Shown: piece by piece, positions 45,995-55,867 of the stretch | How the letters are laid out: each line of letters opens with the position of its first letter | How positions within the stretch are numbered: the first letter of the stretch is position 1 | Source of the DNA: Psychromonas aquimarina ATCC BAA-1526 | GTDB lineage: Bacteria; Pseudomonadota; Gammaproteobacteria; Enterobacterales; Psychromonadaceae | DNA length: 64,000 nucleotides | NCBI RefSeq assembly: GCF_000428725.1 | Contig: NZ_KE386793.1 | Location: 110,293 to 174,292, forward strand | Direction: 5' to 3' | Program-made: the position numbers and the translations under genes | The notes under the pieces: model-generated | Database searches by the model: none | Told to the model about the DNA's origin: nothing | Seen by the model: only the letters and a program-made list of their open reading frames with translations

Positions 45995-47452
45995 ATGCGC
46001 GACAAAATAAAACGGACACCTGCTCAGTGGATAGAGCTTCTTGCCAGGAAAGAGCTGCCGGCAATCACCTCGATAGCGGGTATGCTTGATAAGTTTTCTA
46101 ATGATGATACCTCTTCAATTCCAAAATTAAGCCGGGCCATACTGCATGACCAGGCGTTATCTTCCTGTGTGCTTAAAGTGGTTAATAATTCTAGTCATGT
46201 TTCTATGCGCAAAGTGACCACAGTTTCTCGAGCGTCAATTGTGCTTGGTATTCAAGCGGTCAAAAATATTTGTTTAACATCAAAAATATTAGACGGACTG
46301 CTGCAGAGTAAAAACTTAGGCCCAGAGGTTCACCAGCGTTTAACTATGTTGATGGCAAATGCTTTTTATGCGGGATTATTAGCAAAGATGATGGTGCCGG
46401 ATCATGCTGATGATACTAAAGAAGAAGTTTATTTAGCGGCTATGTTATACCACATTGGAGAAACATCATTCTGGAGCACCGGCAGCGATATGGCTGAGCT
46501 GTTAATAAAAGAGGTTGATCTACCCCCTGATAAGTTCCAGAAATATTGTGCTGCGGAATGCGGTGTCGACTTTACAGATCTCAGTATCGGTCTGGCTAAA
46601 ACCTGGAATTTAGGAGAGTTATTAATAAAATCCTTAGATCAGCCTGAATCTCGAACCATTGAGATGCAGACTATAAGTTTAGCTAATCAGCTTAGTGCCG
46701 CTATTGCTTCGCCTCCAAAAACGAAGGCTGAGTTTGATCTGATCTTGAAAAGAATAAGTAAGATAATGAAAATTGAGGTGCGCTTTTTAAAAGAAAGAAT
46801 TGAGCATACTAGAGAGTTAGCCATTGAATTATTAAGTTCATACGGTGCTTCTGTGCTGGAAAAACATATTAAAGCGCTGCCGAAAGCCTCCCATTTCAGT
46901 GAGCAGTCGTTACAGGCTCCGGTCCATGCGGTCAGTCAGGAAAAAGCGCTGTTATCAGCTGTCGGCGCATTAACTAAGCTGACTAAGGACGGCCGCAATA
47001 TCAATGATTTTTTAACATTCACTCTGCAGTATACCGCCCATATTCTCGGGTTTGAGCGCTGTTCATTCTGGATGCTGAGCAGTGACAAGCGAAATATTGA
47101 ATCAAGAACCTCCTATGATAATAATGGTCGTGCAGAAAGTTTTCATTGCTTAATATCGTTAAGTGACAGTGTGAATATTCTCAGTCATGTTGTGGAAATG
47201 GACAGTACCGTGCTGGTAAATGATTACCGGGATGTAAAGTGGTGTAATTATATTACTGCTGAAATAGAAAAATTAATTGCCGGGGGGACCCTCTGTATTG
47301 CACCGGTGAAAATCGATAATAAGGTGATTGGTGTGATCAGTGCGCAGATTTTTACTAAATCAAAAAAGATCAGTGACGAGAACTATTCGCAGTTCTGCTT
47401 TTTTATTGAACACCTTAATATGTGTTTAAGTATTATCTCCCACCAGAAATGA
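45995..47452 (+). CDS. HDOD-domain plus GAF-domain signalling protein
   Basis: A 485-aa cytoplasmic protein. The N-terminal HDOD domain (about 15-215) shows LPAITSIAGMLDKFSND, LSRAILHDQALSSCVLKVVN and ASIVLGIQAVKNICLTSKIL. Residues about 320-475 form a GAF domain (ILGFERCSFWMLSSDKRNIE, CIAPVKIDNKVIGVISAQIF). HDOD proteins are linked to motility, c-di-GMP and two-component networks, but lack the catalytic HD. I chose the ATG at 45995 (AGGG upstream) because the HDOD fold starts right after; a start at 45803 would add 64 residues of odd composition. The 400-600 bp upstream hold nothing else recognised. Confidence 0.85.
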   Translation: MRDKIKRTPAQWIELLARKELPAITSIAGMLDKFSNDDTSSIPKLSRAILHDQALSSCVLKVVNNSSHVSMRKVTTVSRASIVLGIQAVKNICLTSKILDGLLQSKNLGPEVHQRLTMLMANAFYAGLLAKMMVPDHADDTKEEVYLAAMLYHIGETSFWSTGSDMAELLIKEVDLPPDKFQKYCAAECGVDFTDLSIGLAKTWNLGELLIKSLDQPESRTIEMQTISLANQLSAAIASPPKTKAEFDLILKRISKIMKIEVRFLKERIEHTRELAIELLSSYGASVLEKHIKALPKASHFSEQSLQAPVHAVSQEKALLSAVGALTKLTKDGRNINDFLTFTLQYTAHILGFERCSFWMLSSDKRNIESRTSYDNNGRAESFHCLISLSDSVNILSHVVEMDSTVLVNDYRDVKWCNYITAEIEKLIAGGTLCIAPVKIDNKVIGVISAQIFTKSKKISDENYSQFCFFIEHLNMCLSIISHQK

Positions 47453-47461
47453 TGGTAAAAG

Positions 47462-47489
47462 ATCAAGCCGCTTAAATCAGCGGCTTGAT
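47462..47489. terminator. Bidirectional terminator hairpin
   Basis: ATCAAGCCGCT/AGCGGCTTGAT, an 11-bp stem with a 6-nt loop, between the convergent HDOD-GAF and DUF2750 genes. On the minus strand a CTTTT follows. Confidence 0.7.
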
Positions 47490-47508
47490 AAACAGCTGCT
47501 GATTTGCT

Positions 47509-47868
47509 TTATAAAACTTCGATATCAACCAGAGACTGAGTAAATTCAGGCAGATCAATTTCTAAATCATTTTCTTCGCCGATCCAGTTAATACCGATCA
47601 CTACACCGTCCTTAACAAGATCATCAATCCAGAACTCTAACCAGTCAGCTAAAGTGATGGCTGCCGGCAGGTAGTCTTTCCACTCTTCGGTGCAGTGTAC
47701 AGCGGCAAGTTCCGCGCTGGACCAAAGCGGCATAACTTCTGTTTCTTCATAGTTAAGTGAGTCAAGTACAACCCAGTCTTCACTCTTTGTATCCTGCAGC
47801 GCCCACAACTGCTGAGTTGGTTTAACTTCTGATAGAAACGTAAGCAGTGTCTGATTGGTATCTTTCAT
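47509..47868 (-). CDS. DUF2750-family protein
   Basis: A 119-aa soluble acidic protein matching DUF2750: LWALQDTKSEDWVVLDS, VMPLWSSAELAAVHCTEEWK, LADWLEFWIDDLVKDGVVIG and INWIGEENDLEI. The function is unknown. The ATG at 47868 has GAGA about eight bases upstream; an ATG four codons earlier has none. Transcribed alone. The 350 bp upstream (47881-48233) show no further gene. Confidence 0.75.
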   Translation of the reverse strand: MKDTNQTLLTFLSEVKPTQQLWALQDTKSEDWVVLDSLNYEETEVMPLWSSAELAAVHCTEEWKDYLPAAITLADWLEFWIDDLVKDGVVIGINWIGEENDLEIDLPEFTQSLVDIEVL

Positions 47869-48233
47869 GATATTTCTCATTTTTGTAAATTATAAGCCAG
47901 CAGTATACGGAGATCTGTCAGAATTGACAGCTTAACAGCAGGAGTATACAGACTGCTGTTTCAATAAATTATCCTTGTAAAATTATGATGTTAAATGCTG
48001 GTGGAATAAAAATATCAAGAGAGTCAGTTACTTATATTCGGTTGCATGAAAATCTATAGAGAGTGTATGAATTTCCAATAAAATCAACCATATTAAAGCG
48101 ATTATTTTTAAGTTGTGAGCTGATATAGCTTTTTATAATTAATCCCTTCTTTGTTAAAGCGTAACTGCTGAACTAGCCTAAGATTGTTTTGTTCATATAA
48201 ATTTGTCTATATATTTATTAATTTGAGGTGGTA

Positions 48234-49424
48234 ATGCATCGCGATAAATACATTTATATTATTTCTTTTCTCGCATCTGTTGTACTGGCTGCAGTTATCA
48301 ATGTTCTTGCTGAACTACAGATTCTTAATGTTCTGACTGTGTTTCCTATTTTGCTGGTGACGATCATTTTTACTGCTGTGTTACTTGTCAGTAAAGTTAA
48401 CAGTAAAAATCTGATTCAATATCAGTCTCTGCTTGCTAAGCAGGAGCCTCAAAACTTAAAAATAGAGCAGGCAGTTAGCGATTTTGAACATCTATTTGTT
48501 GAAGTGATTCCTGTTATTGAGAAGCAGATAAATGTATCTAAAGATTTTGTGGAAAAAGAGATAACAACATTAACGGACACCTTTGTTTTGATGACCGAGC
48601 AGATTAGTCAGATTGAAGCAAATCAGTCCGGGGGCAGAGGCAGTCTGATTGATCATCTGTTAACTGATTCAAAAGCGGTTCTGCTGCAGGTGTTTGAAGA
48701 GCTGAATCGCCTTAATGATGCTGAAATGAGTATGGTTGAAGAGATTAGAACTTTATCAGCACATACTTTGCAGCTGGATGAGATGGCGAAAGAGGTGCGC
48801 AGCGTTGCTGAAAATATCAACTTGCTGGCGTTAAATGCAGCTATTGAAGCTGCTCGAGCCGGCGAGCAGGGGCGCGGTTTTGCGGTGGTTGCTGATGAGG
48901 TTAGAAAACTAGCACAAAGCTCTGCGGCAACAGGTAAACGGATCAGCTCAACGGTTAGTGCCATAAATGATGCAATGAAATCTACGTTAGCTACTGTAGA
49001 GGTAACTAGAAATTCAGATGAAAAAAGTATCTGTGAATTAGAGACACATATAGAAGGTGTTTTATCTGAAATAAAAGAGTCGTTAACCCTGTTTGAAAAA
49101 AGTACAGAAATATTAACGGAAAATAACTGCAAAGTTCAAGAAGATATCTACCAGGTGATAACCACGCTGCAGTTTCAGGATCGAGTCTGTCAGATGCTTG
49201 AGCATGCAAAAAGTAATCTCAATGATCTGCTGAAAATAGCTGCTGGACATCATGCTGTTAAGTTACAGGATAAAGCGCAGCAGTCGATATCGGTAAAAGA
49301 GATTATGGACAGTATGGAGCTGCGCTACACCATGCCCGAAGAGCTGCTTAATCACCAGGCCGCAGTCGATCCTGGTAAAAAAACGGATGATGCAGCAACA
49401 GGTGATGATCTGACATTTTTTTAA
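48234..49424 (+). CDS. Receptor-like methyl-accepting protein without periplasmic sensor, with CheZ-like QDxxxQ motif
   Basis: The first gene of the chemosensory cluster. Two hydrophobic segments (about 6-25 and 35-55) with a very short loop anchor the protein; no sensor domain or HAMP is evident. The signalling tip reads [32 protein letters not shown]. Near residue 315 stands [11 protein letters not shown], which fits the D-x3-Q phosphatase motif of CheZ (QDLTGQ in E. coli). The ATG at 48234, five bases after GAGG, is preferred over a GTG at 48228. The cheY gene follows 25 nt later. It may combine receptor and CheY-P phosphatase roles; this is inference. Confidence 0.8.
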   Translation: MHRDKYIYIISFLASVVLAAVINVLAELQILNVLTVFPILLVTIIFTAVLLVSKVNSKNLIQYQSLLAKQEPQNLKIEQAVSDFEHLFVEVIPVIEKQINVSKDFVEKEITTLTDTFVLMTEQISQIEANQSGGRGSLIDHLLTDSKAVLLQVFEELNRLNDAEMSMVEEIRTLSAHTLQLDEMAKEVRSVAENINLLALNAAIEAARAGEQGRGFAVVADEVRKLAQSSAATGKRISSTVSAINDAMKSTLATVEVTRNSDEKSICELETHIEGVLSEIKESLTLFEKSTEILTENNCKVQEDIYQVITTLQFQDRVCQMLEHAKSNLNDLLKIAAGHHAVKLQDKAQQSISVKEIMDSMELRYTMPEELLNHQAAVDPGKKTDDAATGDDLTFF

Positions 49425-49449
49425 CTTATAAACTAAATAGGCACCAGAT

Positions 49450-49833
49450 ATGGCTAAAACAATTATGGTTGTTGATGACTCAGCATCAATTAGACAAGTC
49501 GTAAGTCTGACTCTGAAAGGGGCTGGTTTTGAAGTGATTACCGCCAATGATGGTAAAGATGCGCTGGCAAAGCTGGAAGTATCGCAGGCAAATAAAACCA
49601 AAATCAACCTCATTATTACTGATGTAAATATGCCGTTTATGGATGGTATTACCCTGGTAAAAGAAGCAAAAAAATTACCGGCATATAAATTTACCCCGAT
49701 GATGATGTTAACAACGGAAGCCTCCGATTCCAAAAAACAGCAGGGAAGAGGGGCGGGAGCTAAAGCATGGTTAGTTAAACCATTTCAGCCTCCAATGTTA
49801 TTAACAGCCGTTTCAAAACTGGTCCTGCCTTAA
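49450..49833 (+). CDS. cheY: CheY-type response regulator
   Basis: A single receiver domain of 127 aa: acidic pair VVDDSAS, phosphoacceptor D58 in IITDVNMPFMDG, threonine/serine in MLTTEAS and lysine in AWLVKPFQPP. It would be phosphorylated by the CheA encoded two genes downstream. The gene order receptor-cheY-STAS-cheA resembles Vibrio cholerae chemotaxis cluster I. Its output (flagellum or another system) is not shown by the sequence. Confidence 0.92.
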   Translation: MAKTIMVVDDSASIRQVVSLTLKGAGFEVITANDGKDALAKLEVSQANKTKINLIITDVNMPFMDGITLVKEAKKLPAYKFTPMMMLTTEASDSKKQQGRGAGAKAWLVKPFQPPMLLTAVSKLVLP

Positions 49834-49858
49834 ACGTTACTGCTGCTGGAGTCTGCTG

Positions 49859-50185
49859 ATGGCGATTGAAATTACAAATACAAATGATTTAGAAACACTG
49901 ATAAATATTAATGACGAAATGACAATTTATACCGTGCTTGAGCATAAAAATTGTCTGTTAACGCATCTGCAGGCCGGGCAGACACTAAATATTGATTTGT
50001 CTGCGGTCTCTGAAATTGACAGTGCAGGTATACAGTTATTAATTTTTTTGAAAAAAACAGCTGATAAATTAGGCAGTGATTTCAATCTGCTGCATCACAG
50101 TCAGTCTGTTTTCGAGGTGATTGAACTGTTTAATTTAACTGATTTTTTTGCCGATCCTATTGTGCTGCCAGCTGAGTGGAAATAG
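49859..50185 (+). CDS. STAS-domain protein
   Basis: A 108-aa single STAS domain (MTIYTVLEHKNCLLTHLQAG, LSAVSEIDSAGIQLLIFLKK) with the phosphorylatable serine of anti-sigma-factor antagonists at S55. It lies between cheY and cheA, whose start codon is two bases after its stop. STAS proteins in chemosensory clusters have no settled role; it may bind CheA or another cluster protein. Confidence 0.88.
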   Translation: MAIEITNTNDLETLININDEMTIYTVLEHKNCLLTHLQAGQTLNIDLSAVSEIDSAGIQLLIFLKKTADKLGSDFNLLHHSQSVFEVIELFNLTDFFADPIVLPAEWK

Positions 50186-50187
50186 TC

Positions 50188-52344
50188 ATGAATGATTTAG
50201 ATGCCGCATTAATTACCTTTACCCAGGAAGCACAAGAGCTGCTGGATGAGATGGAAAGTTCACTGCTTGTGTTAGAAGACACGCCGGATGATGCAGAAGT
50301 GATTAATTGTGTATTCAGAGCGATGCATACTATTAAAGGTTCATCCGGATTGTTCGGATTTAACCATATTGTTAGTTTTACCCATCAGGCTGAAACGGTA
50401 TTAGATCAGGTGCGTGATGGAAGCAGGCAGATCGATGCACAGCTAATATCAGTATTATTAGACTGCCGCGATCATACTGCCCGGCTGCTTGCATACAGTC
50501 TGGAGTATCCGGAGCAGCCTTTAGAAGAGGAACTGCAGAGAAACGGCGAGCTGTTAAGCGAGTGTCTAACATCCGCCCAGTCGTCAGCAGTCAAAGGGCA
50601 GGAAAAATCTGACAATATTGAGTTAGAAAGTGCTCCTGAAGGAAAAAGCCGTGCGGATTTGAGCGGCAACTGGCTGATCACGCTTCTGTTTAAAAAAGAT
50701 GCTTTCAGAATGGGTGTTGATCCTTTGTCATTTATTCGTTATTTGAAAACATTAGGAGAGATTAGAGCGCTTTTACTTTTTGATAAAGCCGTTCCGCAAG
50801 GAGATGAATTCGATCCGGAAAGCTGCTATCTGCATTATAAAATAGCTTTTTCAAGTGAAGCTGACAAACAGCAGATTGAAGACGTTTTTGAGTTTGCGGC
50901 AGATGACTGTGAAATTAAAATATTAGCTCCCTCGGCAAAATCAGTAGAGTACTTGGCATTATTAGAGGATCTGCCTGAAGATGAAACAGCCCGTTTAGGG
51001 GAGATGTTAGTTAAGGTCGGCGTGTTAACCGTCAATGATGTTGCCAGAGCACTGCATACTCAAGAGCATTCTCAAGAAGAGAGTAAACCCATTGGTGAAA
51101 TACTGGTTGAGCAGAATGTTATTCAGTCGAAAATTGTTGAGCAGGCGGTAAAAAAACAGCAGCAGGTAAAACAAAAAGTTTCTTCTGAATCCAACTATAT
51201 CCGCGTTGATTCAACAAAATTAGGGCACTTAATTAATTTAGTCGGTGAGCTGGTAATCTCCGGTGCCGCTATGGATTTAATGATTGAGAAAAGCGGCCTG
51301 GATGAAGCTGAAGAGGTCTCGGCAACCATGTCGTCACTGGTTAGTAATATTAGAGATACAGCATTAGAGCTGCGAATGGTGCCGATTGGTGAAACATTCT
51401 CCCGTTTTAGACGTGTCGTTCGGGACGTCAGTAAAGAGCTGGGTAAAAATATTGACCTTGAAATAACCGGCGGTGAAACCGAGCTTGATAAAACTGTTGT
51501 TGAAAAGATCAACGATCCGTTGACTCACCTTATTCGTAATTCATTAGACCACGGCATTGAATCACCAGAGCAGCGTTTAGCTGCCGGCAAGTCAGAGCAG
51601 GGCTCAATTCACCTTAATGCATTTCATGATTCCGGGCATATTGTTATTCAAATCGTTGATGATGGTGCCGGTCTTAATAAAGATAAAATATTAGAAAAAG
51701 CGGTTGCTAAAGGCATTGTTAGCGAAGATGCAAATCTTTCCGATCAGGAAATTTATAATTTAATCTTTGCTGCTGGTTTAAGTACCAAAAAACAGGCTAA
51801 TGATCTTTCCGGACGTGGTGTCGGTATGGATGTGGTGCGTAGAAATATTGAAGGCTTACGCGGCAGTGTCAATATTGACAGCATTGAACAGCAGGGCACA
51901 AAAATCACCATACAGCTGCCTTTAACGCTGGCAATTATTGACGGGTTTATGGTTGGAGCTGATGGTGAGCGATACATTATTCCTTTAAGTATGGTCGAGG
52001 AATGTGTCGAAATGAATGAAAAAGAGTGGCAGCTCGATGCAGTGCAGAATTACGTCAATCTGCGCGGCAGTGCTATGCCTTACTTAAAACTTTCAGAATA
52101 CTTTAATCCGGGTAAACAGTTTAATAAAAGAGCAAGACAAAGTCTGGTAGTTGTACGGGTTGGTAAAGAACGCGCCGGTTTTGTGGTAGATGAACTGCAC
52201 GGTGAGCAGCAGACGGTAATTAAACCGCTGGGACAAATTTTTGAAAACATAGAAGGGTTAAGCGGAGCCACCGTATTAGGTGATGGAAATGTAGCTCTGA
52301 TCCTTAATGTAAAAAGTTTAATTAATAAGGTAACGGTAGTTTAG
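50188..52344 (+). CDS. cheA: Chemotaxis histidine kinase CheA
   Basis: A 718-aa kinase: HPt domain with phosphorylated H47 (CVFRAMHTIKGSSGLFGF), a middle region about 155-260 resembling a P2 domain (NWLITLLFKKDAFRMGVDPL), dimerisation helices (SKLGHLINLVGELVISGAAM), ATPase domain (LIRNSLDHGIESPEQR, IVDDGAGLN, GRGVGMDVVRRNI) and a C-terminal CheW-like domain (IIDGFMVGADGERYIIPLSM). It phosphorylates CheY and CheB. The ATG at 50188 lies two bases after the STAS stop, so translation is probably coupled. Confidence 0.96.
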   Translation: MNDLDAALITFTQEAQELLDEMESSLLVLEDTPDDAEVINCVFRAMHTIKGSSGLFGFNHIVSFTHQAETVLDQVRDGSRQIDAQLISVLLDCRDHTARLLAYSLEYPEQPLEEELQRNGELLSECLTSAQSSAVKGQEKSDNIELESAPEGKSRADLSGNWLITLLFKKDAFRMGVDPLSFIRYLKTLGEIRALLLFDKAVPQGDEFDPESCYLHYKIAFSSEADKQQIEDVFEFAADDCEIKILAPSAKSVEYLALLEDLPEDETARLGEMLVKVGVLTVNDVARALHTQEHSQEESKPIGEILVEQNVIQSKIVEQAVKKQQQVKQKVSSESNYIRVDSTKLGHLINLVGELVISGAAMDLMIEKSGLDEAEEVSATMSSLVSNIRDTALELRMVPIGETFSRFRRVVRDVSKELGKNIDLEITGGETELDKTVVEKINDPLTHLIRNSLDHGIESPEQRLAAGKSEQGSIHLNAFHDSGHIVIQIVDDGAGLNKDKILEKAVAKGIVSEDANLSDQEIYNLIFAAGLSTKKQANDLSGRGVGMDVVRRNIEGLRGSVNIDSIEQQGTKITIQLPLTLAIIDGFMVGADGERYIIPLSMVEECVEMNEKEWQLDAVQNYVNLRGSAMPYLKLSEYFNPGKQFNKRARQSLVVVRVGKERAGFVVDELHGEQQTVIKPLGQIFENIEGLSGATVLGDGNVALILNVKSLINKVTVV

Positions 52345-52389
52345 CGTAATTTTAACTGAGTAATTTTTTATATAATTGGAAGGTAAGCC

Positions 52390-55164
52390 ATGAACTTAAA
52401 AAATGTATCAATGAAGGTAAAATTAGTTGGATTAATGCTGTTGATCAGTTTAATTCCGCTGGTGATTGTCGCGTATTTTTCATCGGGAAGTGCATCTGAT
52501 GCATTATTTAAAGAGTCTTTTAGGCAGCTCAATGCCATGCGCACGGTTAAGCATTCGCAGCTGGAGCGTTTTTTTGATGAGCGTGAAGGAGATCTTGGTG
52601 TGTTGATGGAAACAACATCAGCTCTGCTTGATTCTCAGGTGTCAAAGCTGCAGGCACTGCAGGATTTAAAAATATCCAGCATGGAAAACTTATTTGAAGC
52701 GACGGAAGCAAATATTAAAATTGCTAAGGATGATCCGTATTTATCTGAAGGTTTTTATGCCATTAATAATGTCTTTGAATTCGGTATTGGATCTGAACAG
52801 TGGCAGCAGCAGGTTGAGCAGTACGATCCTCGATTTCAAGATATTGTTAATGATACCGGCTGGTATGATCTGTTTTTAATCAATCCGCAGGGCGATATTA
52901 TATACAGTACGGCTAAAGAGTCGGATCTTGGATTGAACCTTTTAAATGATCAGCTGCTGAAGGACAGCTCATTAGCCGGCGCGTTTGCGCAGGCTGTTAA
53001 GGGCGGACAGGAAGAGTTAGCAATTGGTGATTTTAAACCTTATGCACCTTCTAACGGTGATCAGGCCGCATTTGTTGTCGGCCGGTTACAGTTTGCTGAA
53101 GGTTATATTGCAATGCAGTTGTCCACAGATCCGATTAATACAATTGTACAGCCGCGTATCGGTATGGGAAAAACCTCTGAGACCTATCTGGTCGGTCAGG
53201 TAGATAATGTCAGCAGCTACCGAAGCGATCGTGTTGTTAAGTCGGGAAAAATAGGTGGAAAAAAATCCAGTGAACTTATAAAGCAGGCATTAGCTGGCCA
53301 GTCTAAAACGGAAATCGTTGTCGGCAGTACCGGAAGTGTTGAACTGGTGGCTAGTAGCCCGTTAAATATCAATGGATTGAACTGGGCTTCGATTACTTCC
53401 GGTAGTTTAGAAGAGGTATTAGCGGTTAAAACTAAGGGGGATAAACAGGATTATTTTGAAAAGTATGTTGAAAAATACGGTTATTACGACCTGTTTTTAA
53501 TTCACCCTAACGGACAGGTATTTTACAGTGTAGGTAAAGAAAAAGATTATCAGACTAATATGGTCAATGGTAAATACCGTGATTCAGGACTGGGTAAGTT
53601 AGTACGCCAGGTTTTACAAACTGGGCAGTACGGTATTACTGATTTTGCACCCTATGCGCCGAGTAATGATCAGCCGGCTGCTTTTATCGCACAGCCGTAT
53701 ATGAAAGACGGCAAAGTTGAACTAATTGTGGCGCTGCAGCTTTCTTTAGATTCAATCAACGCAATAATGAACCAGCGGGACGGAATGGGAGAAACTGGAG
53801 AAACCTATCTGGTCGGGGCTGATAAATTAATGCGCTCTGATTCATTTCTGGATCCTACGGGACATTCTGTAGCCGCTTCTTTTGCCGGTACTGTCAAAAA
53901 TAACGGTGTAGATACTGAAGCCGTTAAGGATGCCCTCAACGGTAACAGCGACTCTAAAGTTATTGAGGATTATAACGGCAACCAGGTATTGTCTTCCTAT
54001 TCTCCAATGGAAGTTGGCGGTACAACCTGGGTAATTCTAGCTGAGATTGATAAAGCGGAAATAATGCTCCCGGTGGAGACTCTGATTAAAAATATATCAA
54101 TGATTTCAGCCGCCTTCTGCATATTAATTATTATTGTTGCTTACTTTTTTGCCCTTAGTATCACCAAGCCTGTTATTAAAGGAGTTGTATTTGCACAGGA
54201 GTTATCAAAAGGTAACCTGATTGCTCATCTTGAGGTTGATCAGAAGGATGAGATTGGCCAGTTAAGTAACGCATTGATTTTAATGCGCGATCAGATAAAA
54301 GGTGTGATTGAAACCGTGCGCAGCGGCGCTGATAATTTAGCAAGTGCGTCGCAGGAGGTCAGTGCAACAGCACAAACCATCAGCCAGGGGGCGGTTGAAC
54401 AGTCAAGCAGTGTTGAATCAACCAGTACGTCGGTAGAGCAGCTTAATTCATCTGTACAGCAGAATGCGGAAAATGCCAGTGTTACAGAAAAAATGGCGAC
54501 CAGCTCAGCCGATGATGCGCAGCAGGGCGCTACTGCGGTAACGGATACCGTTACGGCAATGAAACATATTGCTAAGAAAATCCGTCTGATTGAAGATATT
54601 TCTTATAAAACCAATTTATTATCATTGAATGCAGCTATTGAAGCGGCTTCTGCCGGAGAGCATGGTAAAGGCTTTGCCGTTGTTGCCGCTGAAGTAAGAA
54701 AACTTGCTGAAAGCAGCCGTGTTACTGCGGAGGAGATTAGTGAACTGGCCAGTGACAGTGTGGATATTGCAGAAAAAGCCGGTGTGTTAATCACTGAAGT
54801 AGTGCCTAATATTGTTAAAACATCTGATTTAGTACAGGAAATAAGTGCATCGTCAGGCGAGCAGGCAAGCGGTATTGCGCAGATCAGTGAAGCTATGAGT
54901 CAGCTGGATAAAGCGACGCAGCAGAATGCGGCTGCTTCCGAAGAGCTGGCTGCAACCTCTGAAGAATTAAGCGGCCAGGCGGAGCAGTTACAGCAGTCTG
55001 TTGCATATTTTAAACTGATTGAAGGCGGCGGTGCAGCAGCTGACCCTGCGCTGGATTCTATTCACCTGAAACGACCAATGGTTGCGGTGAGTCCGGAGCA
55101 TATACCACGCCCGGCCAATTTAAATGAAGTGCATATTAATGAACAGGACTTTGAAAAGTTTTAA
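52390..55164 (+). CDS. Large chemoreceptor with duplicated sensor module
   Basis: A 924-aa receptor inside the cluster. The periplasmic part (about 31-565) is twice the usual size and holds an internal repeat: residues 157-270 and 364-478 align ([12 protein letters not shown] with [22 protein letters not shown] with [22 protein letters not shown] with [12 protein letters not shown]). TM2 is about 568-590, then HAMP and signalling domain ([20 protein letters not shown]). A flexible tail ends in DFEKF, fitting the CheR-docking pentapeptide x-aromatic-x-x-aromatic. It lies between cheA and cheW, so it is the likely main receptor of this pathway. Confidence 0.9.
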   Translation: MNLKNVSMKVKLVGLMLLISLIPLVIVAYFSSGSASDALFKESFRQLNAMRTVKHSQLERFFDEREGDLGVLMETTSALLDSQVSKLQALQDLKISSMENLFEATEANIKIAKDDPYLSEGFYAINNVFEFGIGSEQWQQQVEQYDPRFQDIVNDTGWYDLFLINPQGDIIYSTAKESDLGLNLLNDQLLKDSSLAGAFAQAVKGGQEELAIGDFKPYAPSNGDQAAFVVGRLQFAEGYIAMQLSTDPINTIVQPRIGMGKTSETYLVGQVDNVSSYRSDRVVKSGKIGGKKSSELIKQALAGQSKTEIVVGSTGSVELVASSPLNINGLNWASITSGSLEEVLAVKTKGDKQDYFEKYVEKYGYYDLFLIHPNGQVFYSVGKEKDYQTNMVNGKYRDSGLGKLVRQVLQTGQYGITDFAPYAPSNDQPAAFIAQPYMKDGKVELIVALQLSLDSINAIMNQRDGMGETGETYLVGADKLMRSDSFLDPTGHSVAASFAGTVKNNGVDTEAVKDALNGNSDSKVIEDYNGNQVLSSYSPMEVGGTTWVILAEIDKAEIMLPVETLIKNISMISAAFCILIIIVAYFFALSITKPVIKGVVFAQELSKGNLIAHLEVDQKDEIGQLSNALILMRDQIKGVIETVRSGADNLASASQEVSATAQTISQGAVEQSSSVESTSTSVEQLNSSVQQNAENASVTEKMATSSADDAQQGATAVTDTVTAMKHIAKKIRLIEDISYKTNLLSLNAAIEAASAGEHGKGFAVVAAEVRKLAESSRVTAEEISELASDSVDIAEKAGVLITEVVPNIVKTSDLVQEISASSGEQASGIAQISEAMSQLDKATQQNAAASEELAATSEELSGQAEQLQQSVAYFKLIEGGGAAADPALDSIHLKRPMVAVSPEHIPRPANLNEVHINEQDFEKF

Positions 55165-55225
55165 CAGTCTTGTTACAGCAGTGCGGCAATCACCGCATTG
55201 CTGAAATTTAAAAGTAGGAGCTGAC

Positions 55226-55774
55226 ATGAATGATTTAAGCATTAATAAAGATCAGGTTCGCAGTCACGAAACTGCAGTTATAGAGCAGCAGGGCCAGTAC
55301 CTGACATTTTTAGTTGCCGATGAAGCGCTTGGTATTGCGATTAACGATGTGAAAGAGATTATTGAAATAACCAGTATTACCCATGTGCCTATGACTCCCG
55401 ACTATATTCGCGGGGTGATTAATTTACGCGGCAATGTTGTGCCGGTTGTGGACCTGTCTGCCCGTTTAGGTCATCAAGTCAGTGAACTGAGTAAGCGCAG
55501 CTGTATCGTTTTAGTGGAAGTAAGCTGCAATGATGAAAAACAGAGCCTGGGCATGCTGGTGGATCAGGTAAAAGAGATATTAGATATTCCTGAAGATCAT
55601 ATTCAGCCTGCTCCAACCTTCGGCACAAATATTCGCGTTGAATTTATTCAAGCTATGGGGCGTGTTGAAGATGAGTTTATTATTCTGCTGGAGATAAGCC
55701 GGGTGCTGTCTGTTTCAGAACTGGCTGAATTAAGTCTAATGACTGCTGCTGAGCCTGCTGCTGTTTTGGCATAA
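55226..55774 (+). CDS. cheW: Chemotaxis coupling protein CheW
   Basis: A 182-aa coupling protein linking receptors to CheA. It shows the two-subdomain SH3-like fold with LTFLVADEALGIAINDVKEI, PDYIRGVINLRGNVVPVVDL and LGMLVDQVKEILDI. The ATG follows TAGGAG. About 93 bp separate it from cheR, which begins at a non-standard codon. Confidence 0.94.
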   Translation: MNDLSINKDQVRSHETAVIEQQGQYLTFLVADEALGIAINDVKEIIEITSITHVPMTPDYIRGVINLRGNVVPVVDLSARLGHQVSELSKRSCIVLVEVSCNDEKQSLGMLVDQVKEILDIPEDHIQPAPTFGTNIRVEFIQAMGRVEDEFIILLEISRVLSVSELAELSLMTAAEPAAVLA

Positions 55775-55867
55775 AGCTGTATCTATGCAGCAAACAGGTT
55801 TTATGTTTATAACTTCTATTCTGCCTGCTTTTGAATTTTCATCAGCAGCTGTTTTTAGGGGAATGCT

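Noticed and set aside
48653-49132. Long minus-strand frames inside chemoreceptor genes
   Set aside because: They are antisense to the conserved signalling domain; similar frames appear opposite the same codons in the other receptor genes.
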